Made by a program: the position numbers and the translations under genes
In this document: positions 44,643 through 53,620 of the stretch, piece after piece
Layout of the letters: the number at the start of each line of letters is the position of its first letter
Position numbering within the stretch: the stretch's first letter is position 1
The notes under the pieces: model-generated
Database searches by the model: none
What the model saw: the letters and a program-made list of their open reading frames with translations, nothing else
What the model was told of the DNA's origin: nothing
Source: Streptomyces lacrimifluminis
GTDB taxonomy: Bacteria > Actinomycetota > Actinomycetes > Streptomycetales > Streptomycetaceae
Reading direction: 5' to 3'
Length of the DNA: 64,000 nucleotides
Assembly: GCF_014646095.1 (NCBI RefSeq)
Contig: NZ_BMMU01000004.1
Span: 62,001-126,000, forward strand

Positions 44643-46178
44643 CTACCCGTCCGTACGCCGACGCCGTACCGCCACGACCACAGCCGCGCCCGCCGCCGTC
44701 ATGGCCGCGGCCGTACCCAGCGCACCCACCGGAACGCCCGCACCGGTGGATGCGAGACCGCCTGTCACACCGCCGGTCGAGCCCGTACCGCCGGTCGTGG
44801 AGCCCGTCGTACCACCCGTCGTACCGGAGGAACCGCCCGTGGAGCCGGAGGAGCCCGACGAACCGGACGAGCCGCCCGTGGAGGCCGATCCGCCGTCACC
44901 GCCCGGGAGTTCGGCGCCCTCGGCGACGGCGACGGACAGGTCGACCGGGTCGAGTTCCGCGCCCGCCTCGTAGAAGTCGCCGAAGGCCTTCGCGCCGGCC
45001 GCGGTGAGCTCGGCGGTGACGTCGGAGAGGGTGATGACGTCGTTCACGGCGGTGAGGTCGGCCGCGTCCGTCGTCAGGTCGGCCAGGACCACGTCGTCGG
45101 ACTTCTCACCGAGGCTCACGACGTCGGCGGTGAGTTCGCCGGCGCCGTTGTCGATCGTGGCCCTGAGGTCGCTGAGGGTGAGGTCGAGACCGTAAGCGCC
45201 GTTTTCCTCATGGCCCTTGAAGTTCACGGCACCCGTGAAGGCGGCGGAGAGGGTCTCGGCGACGGTGTCGTAGGTGCCCGAGCCGTCGGGGAAGGTGAAC
45301 GCCCCGTTGCCGGCGGCCTGGGTCGCGCCCCCGGTCGTCGTGATCGCGCCCTTGGCGACACCGTCCACGACGTACGTACGGAAGGACTGCTTCACGCCCC
45401 AGCCGAGCGTGCCGTCGGTGATGTCCCCGCTCACCGGGGCGGCCGTGGCGGTGTCCGAGGGGGAGGCCGAAGCGGAGGGGGACTCGGAGGTGCCCTGCGT
45501 CGGGGTGGGGGACGCCGAGGCCGACGCCGACGCCGACGGGGTCGGTGATGCCGACGCGCTCGCACTCGGGCTGGTACTGGTGCTCGGGGTCGCCGACGGG
45601 CTCGGGGACTCCGTCTTCTTCTCCACCACCGTCAGCGGGTCCCCGGCCGCCCCGCTGTAGCTGGAGCTGCCGAGGACGGTCGCCGCCTCCGCGGTCAGCT
45701 TGGTCGCCATGTCCGTCATCCCGCGGGTGACGGTGACATCGGCGAAGGGTACGTCGTCCTGGATGGCGCCGCTCTTCGTCACGTCGGCGGTGATCTTCGC
45801 CGTCCTGCTGTCGAACCTGACGTCGGACAGGGTGAGTTCGAAGCCGTGGAGCGTGGAGGCGATCTTCAGGCCGCCCTTGAAGCCGAGGGCGAGGGTGTGG
45901 GACGTGGAGTCATAGGTCCCCGTGCCCTCGGTGAAGGTGAACGCGCCGTTGTTCGCGGCCTGCGTGGCGCCGTCCGTCGGGGTGAAGGTGCCGGCCGCCA
46001 TACCGGTCACGTAGCTGCGGTAGGACTGCTTGATGCCCCAGGTCAACTCGTAGCCGCTGAGCGGGATTTCGGCGGCCGACGCGGTGGAGGCGACCGCCGT
46101 GGCGAGCGCGGTGGCGCCGAGGGCGACGGCCGTGGCCACGGCGGCGGCGAGGGCGAGGGGTCGTCTGGCGGCTGGCAT
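44643..46178 (-). CDS. Cell-wall HtaA heme-binding protein with LAxTG sorting signal
   Basis: 511 residues: signal peptide (residues 1-35, ALATAVASTASAAEI), first HtaA domain (about 40-195, GYELTWGIKQSYRSYVTG), a long Ser/Pro/Ala linker (PSPSATPSTSTSPSASAS) and a second HtaA domain (about 265-435, TLGWGVKQSFRTYVVDG). A Gly/Ser/Thr spacer leads to LASTG (near 475), a hydrophobic helix and RRRRTDG. The LAxTG signal is that of class E sortases, so the protein should be covalently attached to the wall. Known HtaA domains bind heme through conserved Tyr/His. It follows the second HtaA gene, 57 nt apart. Confidence 0.92.
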   Translation of the reverse strand: MPAARRPLALAAAVATAVALGATALATAVASTASAAEIPLSGYELTWGIKQSYRSYVTGMAAGTFTPTDGATQAANNGAFTFTEGTGTYDSTSHTLALGFKGGLKIASTLHGFELTLSDVRFDSRTAKITADVTKSGAIQDDVPFADVTVTRGMTDMATKLTAEAATVLGSSSYSGAAGDPLTVVEKKTESPSPSATPSTSTSPSASASASPTPSASASASASPTPTQGTSESPSASASPSDTATAAPVSGDITDGTLGWGVKQSFRTYVVDGVAKGAITTTGGATQAAGNGAFTFPDGSGTYDTVAETLSAAFTGAVNFKGHEENGAYGLDLTLSDLRATIDNGAGELTADVVSLGEKSDDVVLADLTTDAADLTAVNDVITLSDVTAELTAAGAKAFGDFYEAGAELDPVDLSVAVAEGAELPGGDGGSASTGGSSGSSGSSGSTGGSSGTTGGTTGSTTGGTGSTGGVTGGLASTGAGVPVGALGTAAAMTAAGAAVVVAVRRRRTDG

Positions 46179-46234
46179 GATCGTGGTTCTCCTAAGTGGA
46201 TGGTCCGCCCAACCGGCGGACGGAGTACGGAAGT

Positions 46235-47695
46235 TCAGGCCTGCGGCCGGTCCGGTGCGTCGACGGCCGGTCGGGTGCGGCGCCTGTGTACGGCGTACGC
46301 GAAGGCCGCGGCCACCAGCAGCAGGGAGCCGGCCGCCAGGCCCACGGGCAGCAGTGGGCCGCCGGAGCCGGAGGCGCTCGCGGTGTTCTCGGTGTCGGCG
46401 ACCGGTGCGGCGTCGGTCGCCGAGGGCTCTGGTGTCGCGGACGGCTCCGCCCCGGTTGCCGCGCTGCCCAGGTCGGGCAGGGCGGGGAGTTCGGCGGCGT
46501 CGGTGAGGGTGACGGCGAGCGAGACGGGGTCCATCTCCGTGCCCGCCTTGTACATCCCGCCGAAGGCCCGCGCTCCGCGCGCGGTGAGTTTCGCCGGCGC
46601 CTCGGTCAGCGCGACCAGGCCGTCCCTCGGGGCCGGTTGTCCGGCGGTGAAGGTGATCAGCGGGACGCCGGTGCCCGTGAAGTCCGCGCTCGCCGCGTCG
46701 GCGTAGAGCGTGCCGGTGCCGTCGGTGCCGACGGTGGCCCGTAGCCCGCTCAGCGCCAGATCGAGCCCGTTCTCACCGGTGAAACGCACCGCTCCGGCGA
46801 AGGAGGCGGTCAACTTCCCGTCGCTGTAGGTTCCTTGCCCGCTCGGGAAGCGGAACAGCGCACCGCCGTCCTGGGCGCCGGAGGACAGCGTCCACTTTCC
46901 CTTGGCGATGTCACCGGTGACGTACTCGCGGAAGGTGCGGCGCACGCCCCAGTCGACGGCTCCGTCCCTGATCGCACCCGATGTCGCCTTCGGGGAAGGG
47001 GACTTGGCAGCCGACACCGTGGGTTCCTTCGCCTTCGCCGGCCCTGTCGGTGTCGCCCTCGGCTGCTCGGCCGTTGCCGCCCGCACGTCCGTCGAGAGGC
47101 TCACCGGATCGAGCTCGGTGCCCGCCTCGTAGTACCCGGCGAAGGACTTGGCGCCCTCGGCGGTGAGCGTGGCGGGGAGGTTGTTGAGGGCGACGGCGTT
47201 GCCGCCGCCCCTCATGTCGATCCCACCCAGCGCGAGGGTGGCGAAGGGCACCTGCGTGGACGTCGTGACCGCCCCGGTGTCCTTCGCCTTGCTGCTGACG
47301 TCGACATGGAGAGTGCCGGTGCCCCCCGAGATACGGATGGTGGGGCGGCTGATCGTGAGGTCGAGCTGATGCGTCCCGTCGGCCTTCCCGTGCCCGACGA
47401 AGTGGACCCCGCCCAGGAAGCCGGCCCGGAAGGCGCCTGTGTCGCCGTCGTACGTGCCGGTCGCCGAATGGAAGCGGAACCGGCTTCCGCCGACCGTGGC
47501 CGCGCCGCCCGTGAGGGAGTAACTCCCCTTCGCGATCGGGCCGGTGACATAGCTCTGGAAGGAGGTTTTGATGCCCCAGTCGAGCCGTCCACCCTGCACG
47601 GTACGGCTCGCGGCATGCGCTGCCCCGACCGGGAGGAGGGCTCCCAGGACGACCGCGCACACCACGGTCACCAGGGCGCGAAGGCGCGCGGGCAT
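46235..47695 (-). CDS. HtaA-domain heme-binding surface protein, membrane-anchored
   Basis: 486 residues. The signal peptide (ALVTVVCAVVLGALLPVGAAHA) is followed by HtaA domain 1 (GRLDWGIKTSFQSYVTGPIA, about 35-190), a Pro/Lys linker (PKATSGAIRD) and HtaA domain 2 (DWGVRRTFREYVTGDIAKG, about 245-400). The C-terminus is a transmembrane helix (LLPVGLAAGSLLLVAAAFAY) with a basic stop (HRRRTRP) and no LAxTG. It is therefore membrane-held, unlike its neighbour, and could receive heme from it. GGAGGA precedes the ATG at 47695. The iron box at 47732-47750 lies between it and the divergent hmuT. Confidence 0.92.
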   Translation of the reverse strand: MPARLRALVTVVCAVVLGALLPVGAAHAASRTVQGGRLDWGIKTSFQSYVTGPIAKGSYSLTGGAATVGGSRFRFHSATGTYDGDTGAFRAGFLGGVHFVGHGKADGTHQLDLTISRPTIRISGGTGTLHVDVSSKAKDTGAVTTSTQVPFATLALGGIDMRGGGNAVALNNLPATLTAEGAKSFAGYYEAGTELDPVSLSTDVRAATAEQPRATPTGPAKAKEPTVSAAKSPSPKATSGAIRDGAVDWGVRRTFREYVTGDIAKGKWTLSSGAQDGGALFRFPSGQGTYSDGKLTASFAGAVRFTGENGLDLALSGLRATVGTDGTGTLYADAASADFTGTGVPLITFTAGQPAPRDGLVALTEAPAKLTARGARAFGGMYKAGTEMDPVSLAVTLTDAAELPALPDLGSAATGAEPSATPEPSATDAAPVADTENTASASGSGGPLLPVGLAAGSLLLVAAAFAYAVHRRRTRPAVDAPDRPQA

Positions 47696-47731
47696 GAGAT
47701 GTCCTCCGGATCCGACCACCTGTAGCGAACA

Positions 47732-47750
47732 AAGGTAAGGCTAACCTAAG
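47732..47750. promoter_or_regulatory. Iron box in the divergent htaA / hmuT promoter
   Basis: AAAGGTAAGGCTAACCTAA is a close match to the iron box consensus TTAGGTTAGGCTAACCTAA (reversed) and the best of the three in the window. It can control both divergent transcripts. Confidence 0.85.
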
Positions 47751-47815
47751 CTCTGCCGGGGTTGAAGTGTAAGAAGGCCGAGAGAATCCAAGAGACCGAC
47801 AGAACGGACAGGATC

Positions 47816-48847
47816 GTGGGACGCTTGCGCACGCGCATGGCGGGAGCACTGCTTTCCGCGCTCGCCCTCACGGCGACCGGCTGCGCCGGGACCCAAGGCA
47901 CACCGCAGGACACCCACCAGGGCACGGCCAAGGCCGTCGCCGGTGCCGTCGCGGCGGACCGGGTCGAACCGCTCGCGAACCCCTCCGAGCCTCGACTTCC
48001 CGTCACCGTACGGTCGTCCGACGGGGTCGAGGTGACCGTCGAGGCCGCCGACCGGATCGTCCCCCTCTCCGGCAGCCTCAGCGAGATCGTGTTCACCCTC
48101 GGGCTCGGCGACCGGGTCGTCGCCCGGGACATCACCGCCACGTTCGCGCAGGCGGAGAAGTTGCCCGTGGTCACCCGCAACCACGATGTCTCCGCCGAGA
48201 GCGTGCTCTCCCTCCGGCCCGACCTGGTCATCGCCGAGACGACGACCGGGCCGGAGGAGGCCATAGGCCAGATCCGGGACGCCGGCGTCCCGGTCCTCGT
48301 GATCGACCCGGCGAAGGACCTCGGCGACGTCGGCCCCCGTATCCAGGCGGTCGCCGACGCACTCGGCGTACCGGCCGCCGGCAAGGGGCTGACGAAGCGC
48401 TCCGAGGACCGGATCGCCGCCGTACGCGAGAAGATTCCCGACCGCGCCGAAAGGCCCCGCGTCGCCTTCCTCTATCTGCGCGGCTCGGCCTCCGTCTATC
48501 TCATCGGTGGCAGGGGCTCAGGCGCGACCTCTCTGCTGGAGGCCGCCGGGGCCGTCGACGCGGGCGCCGACTCGGGGCTGGAGAAGGACTTCACCGCCAT
48601 CACCACCGAAGCGCTCGCCCAGGCCGCACCGGACGCGATTCTCGTCATGACCAAGGGACTCCAATCCGTCGGCGGTATCGACGGCATGGCCGGGATCCCC
48701 GGCGTCGCACAGACCCCGGCCGGGATGGAGCGCCGGGTCGTCTCGGTCGAGGACGGCGTGCTCCTCAACTACGGGCCGCGTACGGACCAGGTGCTGACGT
48801 CGATCGTGGCGCAGTTGTACGCCGACGGCAGCGGAGAGGCCCGATGA
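47816..48847 (+). CDS. hmuT: Heme/iron ABC transporter substrate-binding lipoprotein
   Basis: 343-residue cluster-8 (FecB/HmuT-type) binding protein. Lipobox Cys23 (ALTATGC), then IVPLSGSLSEIVFTLGLGDRVVARD, LPVVTRNHDVSAESVLSLRPDLVIAE and later AFLYLRGSASVYLIGG. It binds heme and passes it to the permease. I chose the GTG at 47816, preceded by AGGATC, because it gives a normal lipoprotein signal; the longer frame starts at a TTG inside the promoter. Stop overlaps the permease ATG (ATGA), so hmuT and hmuU are coupled. Confidence 0.92.
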   Translation: MGRLRTRMAGALLSALALTATGCAGTQGTPQDTHQGTAKAVAGAVAADRVEPLANPSEPRLPVTVRSSDGVEVTVEAADRIVPLSGSLSEIVFTLGLGDRVVARDITATFAQAEKLPVVTRNHDVSAESVLSLRPDLVIAETTTGPEEAIGQIRDAGVPVLVIDPAKDLGDVGPRIQAVADALGVPAAGKGLTKRSEDRIAAVREKIPDRAERPRVAFLYLRGSASVYLIGGRGSGATSLLEAAGAVDAGADSGLEKDFTAITTEALAQAAPDAILVMTKGLQSVGGIDGMAGIPGVAQTPAGMERRVVSVEDGVLLNYGPRTDQVLTSIVAQLYADGSGEAR

Positions 48848-49926
48848 CCCTGCTGGACAAGGCGGTTGAGGCCACGGCGGAGAAGCCCGTACGCCGGGTG
48901 CGCGGCGGCACCTGGCTGCTGACCGCGGGGCTGGTCGTCGCCCTGCTCGTCCTCGTCCCGGTCGCCGCCGGGCTCGGGGCGTATCCGATCCCCACCGGTG
49001 ACGTGCTCGGCTCGGTGCTCCACCGGACCGGCCTGGGCGGCGCCGCACTCGACCGCGTCCCCGAGTCCGTCCTGTGGAACGTCCGCTTCCCGCGCATCGT
49101 GCTCGCGCTGCTCGTCGGGGCCTCGCTGGGCTGCGCGGGGGCGCTGATGCAGGGCATGTTCAGCAATCCGCTCGCCGAGCCGAGCATCATCGGCGTCTCC
49201 TCGGGCGCGGCGGTCGGCGCGGTGGGCGCGATCTCGCTGGGCCTCAACTTCCTCGGCACGGTGACGATTCCGACCGTCGCCTTCGTGACCGGCCTCGCCA
49301 CGGTGCTGCTGGTGTACTCGATGTCGCGCTCCGGCGGCCGTACGGAGGTCGTGACACTGATCCTCACCGGCATCGCCGTGAACGCCTTCGCGGGCGCGCT
49401 GATCGGTCTGTTCCTGTTCTTCGCGGACACGGCCGCCGTCAACCAGATCACCTTCTGGCAGCTCGGCTCCCTCGCCCAGGCCACCTGGTCCAAGGTCCTG
49501 GCCGTCCTGCCCTTCGCGGCCGTGGGCCTGGTGGTCGCACCCCTGTACACCCGCCGACTCGACCTCCTCTCCCTCGGCGAACGACCCGCCCGGCACCTGG
49601 GCGTGGACGTGGAGCGGCTGCGGATGGTGCTGGTGCTGGTCATCGCGCTGCTGACGGCGGCGGCGGTCGGCGTCTCGGGGATCATCGGCTTCGTCGGCCT
49701 GGTGATCCCCCATCTGCTGCGGATGGCGGCGGGCCCGGGACACCGGTTCCTCGTCCCGGGCAGTGCGCTCGCCGGGGCGGTGGTGTTGCTCGGCGCGGAC
49801 CTGGCGGCGCGGACGGTTGCCGCCCCCGCGGAGTTGCCGCTGGGTGTTCTCACCGCCCTGCTCGGGAGCCCGTTCTTCTTCTGGTTGCTGCGGAAGGCGC
49901 GGCGCGGGCAAGGAGGGTGGGCGTGA
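48844..49926 (+). CDS. hmuU: Heme/iron ABC transporter permease (FecCD family)
   Basis: 360 residues, about ten membrane helices of the BtuC/FecCD fold. Typical segments are VRFPRIVLALLVGASLGCAG, LMQGMFSNPLAEPSIIGVSS, FWQLGSLAQATWSKV and the Gly-rich VGVSGIIGFVGLVIPHLLR, which contacts the ATPase. Starts within the hmuT stop (ATGA). The gap to hmuV is 144 nt and holds a dispersed repeat. Confidence 0.94.
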   Translation: MTLLDKAVEATAEKPVRRVRGGTWLLTAGLVVALLVLVPVAAGLGAYPIPTGDVLGSVLHRTGLGGAALDRVPESVLWNVRFPRIVLALLVGASLGCAGALMQGMFSNPLAEPSIIGVSSGAAVGAVGAISLGLNFLGTVTIPTVAFVTGLATVLLVYSMSRSGGRTEVVTLILTGIAVNAFAGALIGLFLFFADTAAVNQITFWQLGSLAQATWSKVLAVLPFAAVGLVVAPLYTRRLDLLSLGERPARHLGVDVERLRMVLVLVIALLTAAAVGVSGIIGFVGLVIPHLLRMAAGPGHRFLVPGSALAGAVVLLGADLAARTVAAPAELPLGVLTALLGSPFFFWLLRKARRGQGGWA

Positions 49927-49952
49927 GGGGTCGTGTGTCGGCTGCGGGTCCG

Positions 49953-50013
49953 TGGGGGCTGGTCGCGCCCACGCGGCGGAGCCGCAGATCGACACAGCCC
50001 CGCGCCCCTTGGG
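49953..50013. repeat. Dispersed Streptomyces intergenic repeat, second variant
   Basis: GGGGGCTGGTCGCGCCCACG followed by CGGCGGAGCCGCA, GATCGACACAGCCCCGCGCC and CCTTGGG: the longer form of the repeat seen at 6559-6593. GGGGCT pairs with AGCCCC across an internal hairpin. It lies between hmuU and hmuV. Confidence 0.65.
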
Positions 50014-50070
50014 TGGGCCTCGGCGTCCTCGGTTTCCGCTTCGGCCCGCTGCGCCCCTAGGAGCCCTCCC

Positions 50071-50895
50071 ATGAGATTCCTGCGTTCCCGTCCAACCCCT
50101 CCGCCCGCCGCCGAACCAGGAGACGTTCTCGCCGAGGCCGCCGGACTGCACGTACGGCTCGGGGCGCGGGAGGTACTGGCCGGCGTCGACATGACCGTCC
50201 GGGCCGGTGAGGTGCTCGCGCTGGTCGGGCCCAACGGGGCCGGGAAGTCGACCCTGTTGGGCGCGCTCGCCGCCGATCTTCCGGTCGCGGCGGGGGGCGT
50301 ACGGATTCACGGCCGGGCCGCCGACGAGTGGCCGGTGGCCGAACTCGCGCTGCGCCGGGCCGTGTTGCCGCAGGCGGCCTCGCTGTCCTTCCCGTTCACC
50401 GTCGAGGAGGCCGTCCGGATGGGCCGGGCCCCCTGGGCCGGTACGGAGCGCGAGGACGAGGACGACGTGGCGGTGGCCGCGGCGATGGGGGCCGCGGAGG
50501 TGGCCGGGTTCGCCGTACGGCCGTTCTCGGCGCTCAGCGGCGGTGAGCGGGCCCGGGTGGCGCTTGCCCGGGTGCTCGCCCAGCGGGTGCCGCTGCTGCT
50601 GCTCGACGAGCCGACCGCCGCGCTGGACCTGCGTCACCAGGAGCTGGTGCTGCGGGTCTGCCGGGAGCGGGCGCGGGCCGGGGACGCCGTGGTGGTCGTC
50701 CTGCACGATCTGGGGCTGGCGGCTGCGTACGCGCACCGGGTCGCGATCCTGAGCTCCGGGCGGGTGGTGGCGGACGGGCCGCCCGCGGGGATCTTCGACG
50801 GGCGACTGTTGTCGGAGGTCTACCGGCAGCCCATCGAGGTGTTCCCGCATCCACGCACCGGGGCTGTCCTGATCTCGCCGGTCCGGGACTTTTGA
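50071..50895 (+). CDS. hmuV: Heme ABC transporter ATP-binding protein
   Basis: 274-residue ATPase. Walker A VGPNGAGKSTLLGALAADL, Q-loop LPQAASLSFPFTVEEAVRMG (a feature of HmuV-type heme importers), signature ALSGGERARVALARVLAQ, Walker B LLLLDEPTAALDLRHQE and H-loop VVVVLHDLGLAAAYAHRV are intact. AGGAG lies 7 nt before the ATG at 50071. It completes the importer started by hmuTU. Confidence 0.95.
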   Translation: MRFLRSRPTPPPAAEPGDVLAEAAGLHVRLGAREVLAGVDMTVRAGEVLALVGPNGAGKSTLLGALAADLPVAAGGVRIHGRAADEWPVAELALRRAVLPQAASLSFPFTVEEAVRMGRAPWAGTEREDEDDVAVAAAMGAAEVAGFAVRPFSALSGGERARVALARVLAQRVPLLLLDEPTAALDLRHQELVLRVCRERARAGDAVVVVLHDLGLAAAYAHRVAILSSGRVVADGPPAGIFDGRLLSEVYRQPIEVFPHPRTGAVLISPVRDF

Positions 50896-51019
50896 CCTAT
50901 GGATTACCCGTGCGTGGGACGCGCTTTAATTCACCTTTAGATCGTCATTGAGCAGCCGTGACCGGGACGTTCCCATGCACCGTTCATGAGAGGTGAATCA
51001 CTGATTGTCCGGGTATCGC

Positions 51020-51038
51020 TGAGGCAAGCCTTAGGTAA
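51020..51038. promoter_or_regulatory. Iron-box-like sequence before efeO
   Basis: TGAGGCAAGCCTTAGGTAA keeps 12 of 19 positions of the iron box, and the next bases (GTTAGGG) form a further half-site. It is 77 nt upstream of the efeO start, in a promoter-like region. It is the weakest of the three boxes. Confidence 0.5.
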
Positions 51039-51114
51039 GTTAGGGCCGCCTCACCAAACCTGTGTGAGCCCGGACACGTCGCTTTTTCGCCACCCGTGAT
51101 TCTCAGGAGCCCGC

Positions 51115-52254
51115 ATGCGAGCCGTCAGACTCTCCGTCGTCACCGCCGCCGCCGCGGCGGCGGCCCTGGCAGCCGTCACGGGGTGCACGGAGAAGGGCGG
51201 CTCCGGGAGCGGCGACGGCGCCATCAGCGTCACCGCGACGGACGACAGGTGCGAGGTCTCGAAGAAGGAGTTCCCTGCCGGGCACATCGAGCTGGACATC
51301 GAGAACAAGGGCTCCAAGGTCACCGAGGTCTACGTCCTCTTCCCGGACGACCGGATCGTCACCGAGCGCGAGAACATCGGCCCCGGCACCAAGCAGAAGG
51401 TCACCGCCGAGGTGAAGGCCGGCGACTACACGATCGCCTGCAAGCCCGGTATGAAGGGCGACGGCATCCGCCAGGCCGTCAAGGCCACCGGCGGCAAGAC
51501 CGCCAAGCGCGACCCGCGCCTGGACGCGGCCGTCGCCGCCTACCGCAAGTACGCGCAGGAGCAGGCCGACACGACGCTGCCGCTCGCCAAGACCTTCGCC
51601 GAGGCGGTCAAGAGCGGCGACCTCGAAGCCGCGAAGAAGGCGTACGCGCCCTCCCGTATCGGCTGGGAGCGCACCGAGCCGGTCGCCGAGTCCTTCGGTG
51701 ACATCGACCCGAAGGTCGACGTCCGCGCGGACGGTCTTGAGGCCGGCCAGGAGTTCACCGGCTGGCACCGATTGGAGAAGTCCCTCTGGGAGGACAAGAA
51801 GATCACCGCCGAGGACAAGACCCTCGCCGACCAGCTGATCACCGACCTGACCGACTGGCAGAAGCGGGTCGGCAAGGCCGAGATCACCCCGACCTCGATG
51901 GCCAACGGCGCCAAGGAGCTGCTCGACGAGGTCGCCACCGGCAAGGTCACCGGCGAGGAGGAGCGCTACTCGCACACCGACCTGGTCGACTTCAAGGCCA
52001 ACGTCGAGGGCGCCGAGCAGTCGTACGAGCTGCTGGAGCCGGTCGCGAAGGAGAACGACGCGGCGCTGGTCACCGAGCTGGACAAGCGGTTCGCCGCCCT
52101 GAACACGCTGCTCGACAAGTACCGCGCGGACAAGAACTCGTACGACTTCACCTCGTACGACAAGGTCGGCGAGGCCGACCGCAAGCAGCTCTCGGACGCG
52201 GTGAACGCGCTCGCCGAGCCGCTGTCCAAGCTCGCCGCCGCCGTCGTGAAGTAA
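51115..52254 (+). CDS. efeO: Iron uptake protein EfeO (cupredoxin plus M75 domain)
   Basis: 379-residue lipoprotein (Cys24, AVTGC). The N-terminal cupredoxin-like domain (about 35-120, FPAGHIELDIENKGSKVTEV, KAGDYTIACKPG) is followed by a peptidase_M75-type helical domain (about 140-379) with the metal motif HRLEKSLW (HxxE). It binds ferrous/ferric iron outside the cell for EfeU. The order efeO-efeB-efeU is unusual only in that U comes last; spacing is tight (14 nt, then 5 nt), so the three are one operon. Iron-box-like sequence upstream. Confidence 0.94.
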   Translation: MRAVRLSVVTAAAAAAALAAVTGCTEKGGSGSGDGAISVTATDDRCEVSKKEFPAGHIELDIENKGSKVTEVYVLFPDDRIVTERENIGPGTKQKVTAEVKAGDYTIACKPGMKGDGIRQAVKATGGKTAKRDPRLDAAVAAYRKYAQEQADTTLPLAKTFAEAVKSGDLEAAKKAYAPSRIGWERTEPVAESFGDIDPKVDVRADGLEAGQEFTGWHRLEKSLWEDKKITAEDKTLADQLITDLTDWQKRVGKAEITPTSMANGAKELLDEVATGKVTGEEERYSHTDLVDFKANVEGAEQSYELLEPVAKENDAALVTELDKRFAALNTLLDKYRADKNSYDFTSYDKVGEADRKQLSDAVNALAEPLSKLAAAVVK

Positions 52255-52268
52255 GGGGACGGACTGTC

Positions 52269-53615
52269 ATGACGGAGATACCGGAGAAGACCGAGGGCGG
52301 TACCTCGCGACGGGCGCTGATCGCCTGGGGCGGGGCCGGACTCGCGCTCGGGGCCGCCGCGGCCGGTGGCGCCGTGGCGATGACCCGCGGCAGCGAAGAC
52401 GTGCAGACGGTCGCCGCCGAGGCGGGCGGCGCGATCGCCTTCCACGGCGCCAACCAGGCGGGTATCGCGACGCCGGTGCAGGACAGGCTGCACTTCGCCG
52501 CGTTCGACCTGGCGACGGACGACCGCGCCGAGTTTGTACAGATGCTGAAGGACTGGACGGCGGCGGCCCGGCGGATGACCGCCGGACAGGCGGTCGGCGA
52601 GGGCGCGTACGGCGGTCTCGCCGAGGCGCCGCCGGACGACACCGGTGAGGCGCTGGGGCTGAAGCCGTCGCGGCTGACACTGACGATCGGGTTCGGGCCC
52701 GGCCTGTTCGAGAAGCTGGGGATGGCGGACCGGCGGCCCGACGCACTGGTCGATCTGCCGCAGTTCTCCGGTGACAACCTCGACAGGAACCGCAGCGGCG
52801 GCGATGTGTGCGTGCAGGCGTGCTCGGACGATCCGCAGGTCGCGGTGCACGCCGTCCGCAATCTGGCCCGGATCGGCTTCGGCAAGGTCTCGGTGCGCTG
52901 GTCGCAGCTGGGCTTCGGCAAGACGTCGTCGACGACCCCCGAGGCGCAGACCCCTCGCAACCTGCTGGGCTTCAAGGACGGCACCCGCAACATCGCGGGC
53001 ACCGAGACCGCCCGGCTGAAGAAGTTCGTGTGGGTGGACGGCACGGACCTCGACGACAACTCGGCCTGGATGGAAGGGGGTTCGTATCTGGTCGCGCGGC
53101 GCATCCGGATGCACATCGAGCCCTGGGACCGGACCTCTTTGCAGGAGCAGGAGGACATCTTCGGGCGCGACAAGGGGGAGGGCGCCCCGGTCGGCAAGGC
53201 GAAGGAGCGCGACGAGCCGTTCCTGAAGGCGATGCTGCCCGACGCGCACGTCCGTCTCGCGCACCCCGACTCCAACCACGGGGCGACCCTGCTGCGCCGC
53301 GGCTACTCCTTCACGGACGGCACGGACGGCCTCGGCCGGCTGGAGGCGGGCCTGTTCTTCCTGGCCTACCAGCGGGACGTCCGCAAGGGTTTCATCCCCG
53401 TGCAGCGCAACCTCGCCACCGACGCGCTCAACGAGTACATCCAGCACGTGGGTTCGGCCGTCTTCGCGGTCCCTCCGGGCGTCCGGGACAAGGACGACTG
53501 GTGGGGCCGAGCACTGTTCTCGGAACCTTCCCAGTCCTCCGAGCCCTCCAAGTCCTCCCAGTCCTCCGAGCCCTCCAAGTCCTCCCAGTCCTCCCAGTCC
53601 TCCAAGGGGGCGTAG
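52269..53615 (+). CDS. efeB: Deferrochelatase/DyP-type peroxidase EfeB with repetitive tail
   Basis: 448 residues. Twin-arginine signal (TSRRALIAWGGAGLALG), then a dye-decolorising-peroxidase fold with GFKDGTRN (GxxDG active-site motif), MEGGSYLVARRIRMHIEPWD, AHVRLAHP and LRRGYSFTDG. EfeB oxidises ferrous iron or takes iron from heme outside the membrane. GGGGACGG precedes the ATG. The last ~30 residues are Ser/Pro/Gln/Glu/Lys repeats, not part of the family fold, encoded by a tandem DNA repeat (53530-53601) that could vary in length between strains. Confidence 0.93.
   Translation: MTEIPEKTEGGTSRRALIAWGGAGLALGAAAAGGAVAMTRGSEDVQTVAAEAGGAIAFHGANQAGIATPVQDRLHFAAFDLATDDRAEFVQMLKDWTAAARRMTAGQAVGEGAYGGLAEAPPDDTGEALGLKPSRLTLTIGFGPGLFEKLGMADRRPDALVDLPQFSGDNLDRNRSGGDVCVQACSDDPQVAVHAVRNLARIGFGKVSVRWSQLGFGKTSSTTPEAQTPRNLLGFKDGTRNIAGTETARLKKFVWVDGTDLDDNSAWMEGGSYLVARRIRMHIEPWDRTSLQEQEDIFGRDKGEGAPVGKAKERDEPFLKAMLPDAHVRLAHPDSNHGATLLRRGYSFTDGTDGLGRLEAGLFFLAYQRDVRKGFIPVQRNLATDALNEYIQHVGSAVFAVPPGVRDKDDWWGRALFSEPSQSSEPSKSSQSSEPSKSSQSSQSSKGA
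53530..53601 (+). repeat. In-frame 27-bp/9-bp tandem repeat in efeB
   Basis: A 27-bp unit (53530-53556) is repeated exactly (53557-53583) and followed by two copies of its first 9 bases CCCAGTCCT. Each 9-bp piece encodes a Ser-rich triplet. Because the period is a multiple of three, slippage changes tail length without frameshift. Confidence 0.9.
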
Positions 53616-53620
53616 GCGCC

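Noticed and set aside
44424..45548. 374-residue plus frame opposite the LAxTG HtaA gene
   Set aside because: Antisense of the Ser/Gly/Thr-rich regions, with no ribosome site or domain.
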